Assembly: GCA_030825745.1 (NCBI GenBank)
Contig: JAPJPH010000053.1
Coordinates: forward strand, 1-6,370
Direction of reading: 5' to 3'
From: Anaerococcus sp.
GTDB taxonomy: Bacteria; Bacillota; Clostridia; Tissierellales; Peptoniphilaceae
Length of the DNA stretch: 6,370 nt
The position numbers and the translations under genes were made by a program. Positions 5,953 through 6,370 of the stretch are shown here, one piece after another (position 1 is the first letter of the stretch; each line of letters begins with the position of its first letter). Under the pieces are notes generated by a model. That model made no database searches and was not told where the DNA came from. It was given only the letters and a program-made list of their open reading frames with translations.

Positions 5953-5954
5953 AA

Positions 5955-5960
5955 TATACT
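5955..5960 (+). promoter_or_regulatory. Probable -10 of the Crp/Fnr-family gene
   Basis: TATACT lies 20 bp before the ATG at 5981. No clear -35 is present 17 bp upstream, where the sequence is A-rich. The start would be near 5967, followed by the ribosome site GGGGAG at 5970-5975. For the divergent dehydrogenase I see only weak -10-like sequence (TATGAT/GATAAT around 5920-5912, minus strand). Confidence 0.4.
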
Positions 5961-5980
5961 AGTAATAAAGGGGAGAGAAG

Positions 5981-6370
5981 ATGGACTTAAAAGAAATATC
6001 AATATTTAAGAATCTAAGTGATGAAGACTTAGATTATATAAAAGATAATATTAAAGTAGAAGAGAAAAATTTTGTAAAAAATGAAATTATATTTAGACAA
6101 TATGATGTAGCTAGAGACTTTTACTACCTTATAGAAGGTAAGGTAGTAGTTTTTAAAATTGATTCTGAGGGCAAGAGATATATAATTCAAAATTTCAAAA
6201 ATCCCTCTATTTTTGGTGAAGTTTACGCTCATTTAAATGAATCATATGACTTTACTGCTCAGGTTGAGGAGGATTCTAAAATCTTAGTTATCAAAGATTT
6301 CAAAAATATCTTTAACTTAAATACCCCAAGAGATTTGTTAAGTAACTACATAAACCGCGTATCTAAAAAA
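5981..6370 (+). CDS. Crp/Fnr-family transcriptional regulator, N-terminal part (cut by window edge)
   Basis: An open frame of 130 codons running off the window without a stop. It begins MDLKEISIFKNLSDEDLDYI, the usual start of Crp/Fnr proteins. A cyclic-nucleotide-binding-type beta-barrel follows, with FYYLIEGKVVVFKIDSEGK (47-65), the turn NPSIFGEVY (74-82) and FTAQVEEDSKILVI (91-104), then the start of the dimer helix. The C-terminal helix-turn-helix would lie beyond 6370. The 130 residues contain no cysteine, so the N-terminal iron-sulfur ligands of classical FNR are absent. The canonical cAMP pocket residues (R..S/T after the GE turn) are also not evident. It may sense haem, NO or another small molecule, like HcpR/DNR-type members, but that is inference. 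GGAG at 5972-5975 sits 5 nt before the ATG. It is divergent from the dehydrogenase gene and is a candidate regulator of hcp. Confidence 0.88.
   Translation, partial: MDLKEISIFKNLSDEDLDYIKDNIKVEEKNFVKNEIIFRQYDVARDFYYLIEGKVVVFKIDSEGKRYIIQNFKNPSIFGEVYAHLNESYDFTAQVEEDSKILVIKDFKNIFNLNTPRDLLSNYINRVSKK

Noticed and set aside
5957..5964. 8-bp palindrome TACTAGTA overlapping the regulator's -10
   Set aside because: Too short, and it coincides with promoter bases. Chance occurrence is likely in A/T-rich DNA.
6029..6232. 67-codon minus-strand open frame rich in Phe, Tyr and Ile
   Set aside because: It is antisense to the Crp/Fnr gene. Its composition is what A/T-rich coding sequence gives on the opposite strand.

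Overview
The window is AT-rich, uses AUA/AGG/AGA-rich codons and carries strong AGGAGG ribosome sites. It encodes an oxygen-sensitive class I hybrid cluster protein and a QueF of the Bacillus/Clostridium type. Together these point to a low-GC, anaerobic Gram-positive bacterium, plausibly an anaerobic coccus of the Tissierellia/Peptoniphilaceae (Anaerococcus-like). That placement is inferred from composition and gene content, not from a marker gene.

Layout, left to right. (1) Positions 1-163 hold an A+T-rich leader with a perfect CRP/FNR-type palindrome and a promoter. They drive hcp (164-1783, +), which ends at a UUCG-loop terminator. (2) A 205-bp spacer holds an extended -10 promoter with a cre-like palindrome and leads into a sodium:solute symporter (1989-3434, +). 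(3) A perfect 36-bp palindrome (3443-3478) lies between convergent transcription units and probably terminates both. (4) On the minus strand, queF (4614-4123) and a YhhQ-type queuosine precursor transporter (4120-3485) are 2 bp apart and form an operon. It has a good promoter and a leader of about 200 nt that ends in an intrinsic terminator just before the queF ribosome site, the architecture of a transcription-attenuating riboswitch. A small preQ1-I-like hairpin plus A-rich tail sits at its 5' end. (5) A monocistronic D-2-hydroxyacid dehydrogenase (5892-4933, -) has its own terminator. (6) Divergent from it, across 88 bp containing a 17-bp near-palindrome, begins a Crp/Fnr-family regulator (5981 to the window edge, +) whose HTH domain lies outside the window.

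How the genes fit together. queF and the transporter are a queuosine salvage pair: uptake of a 7-deazaguanine precursor and reduction of preQ0 to preQ1, probably with feedback through the leader. hcp is a nitrosative-stress/NO-detoxification gene. Its upstream palindrome is centred about 41.5 bp before a plausible transcription start, where Crp/Fnr activators bind, so a Crp/Fnr protein such as the one encoded 5.8 kb away could regulate it. The symporter and the dehydrogenase are single-gene units with unresolved substrates. I see no mobile element, CRISPR array, tRNA or rRNA, and no clearly new multi-gene system. The least explained parts are the queF leader, the hcp operator and the divergent operator.
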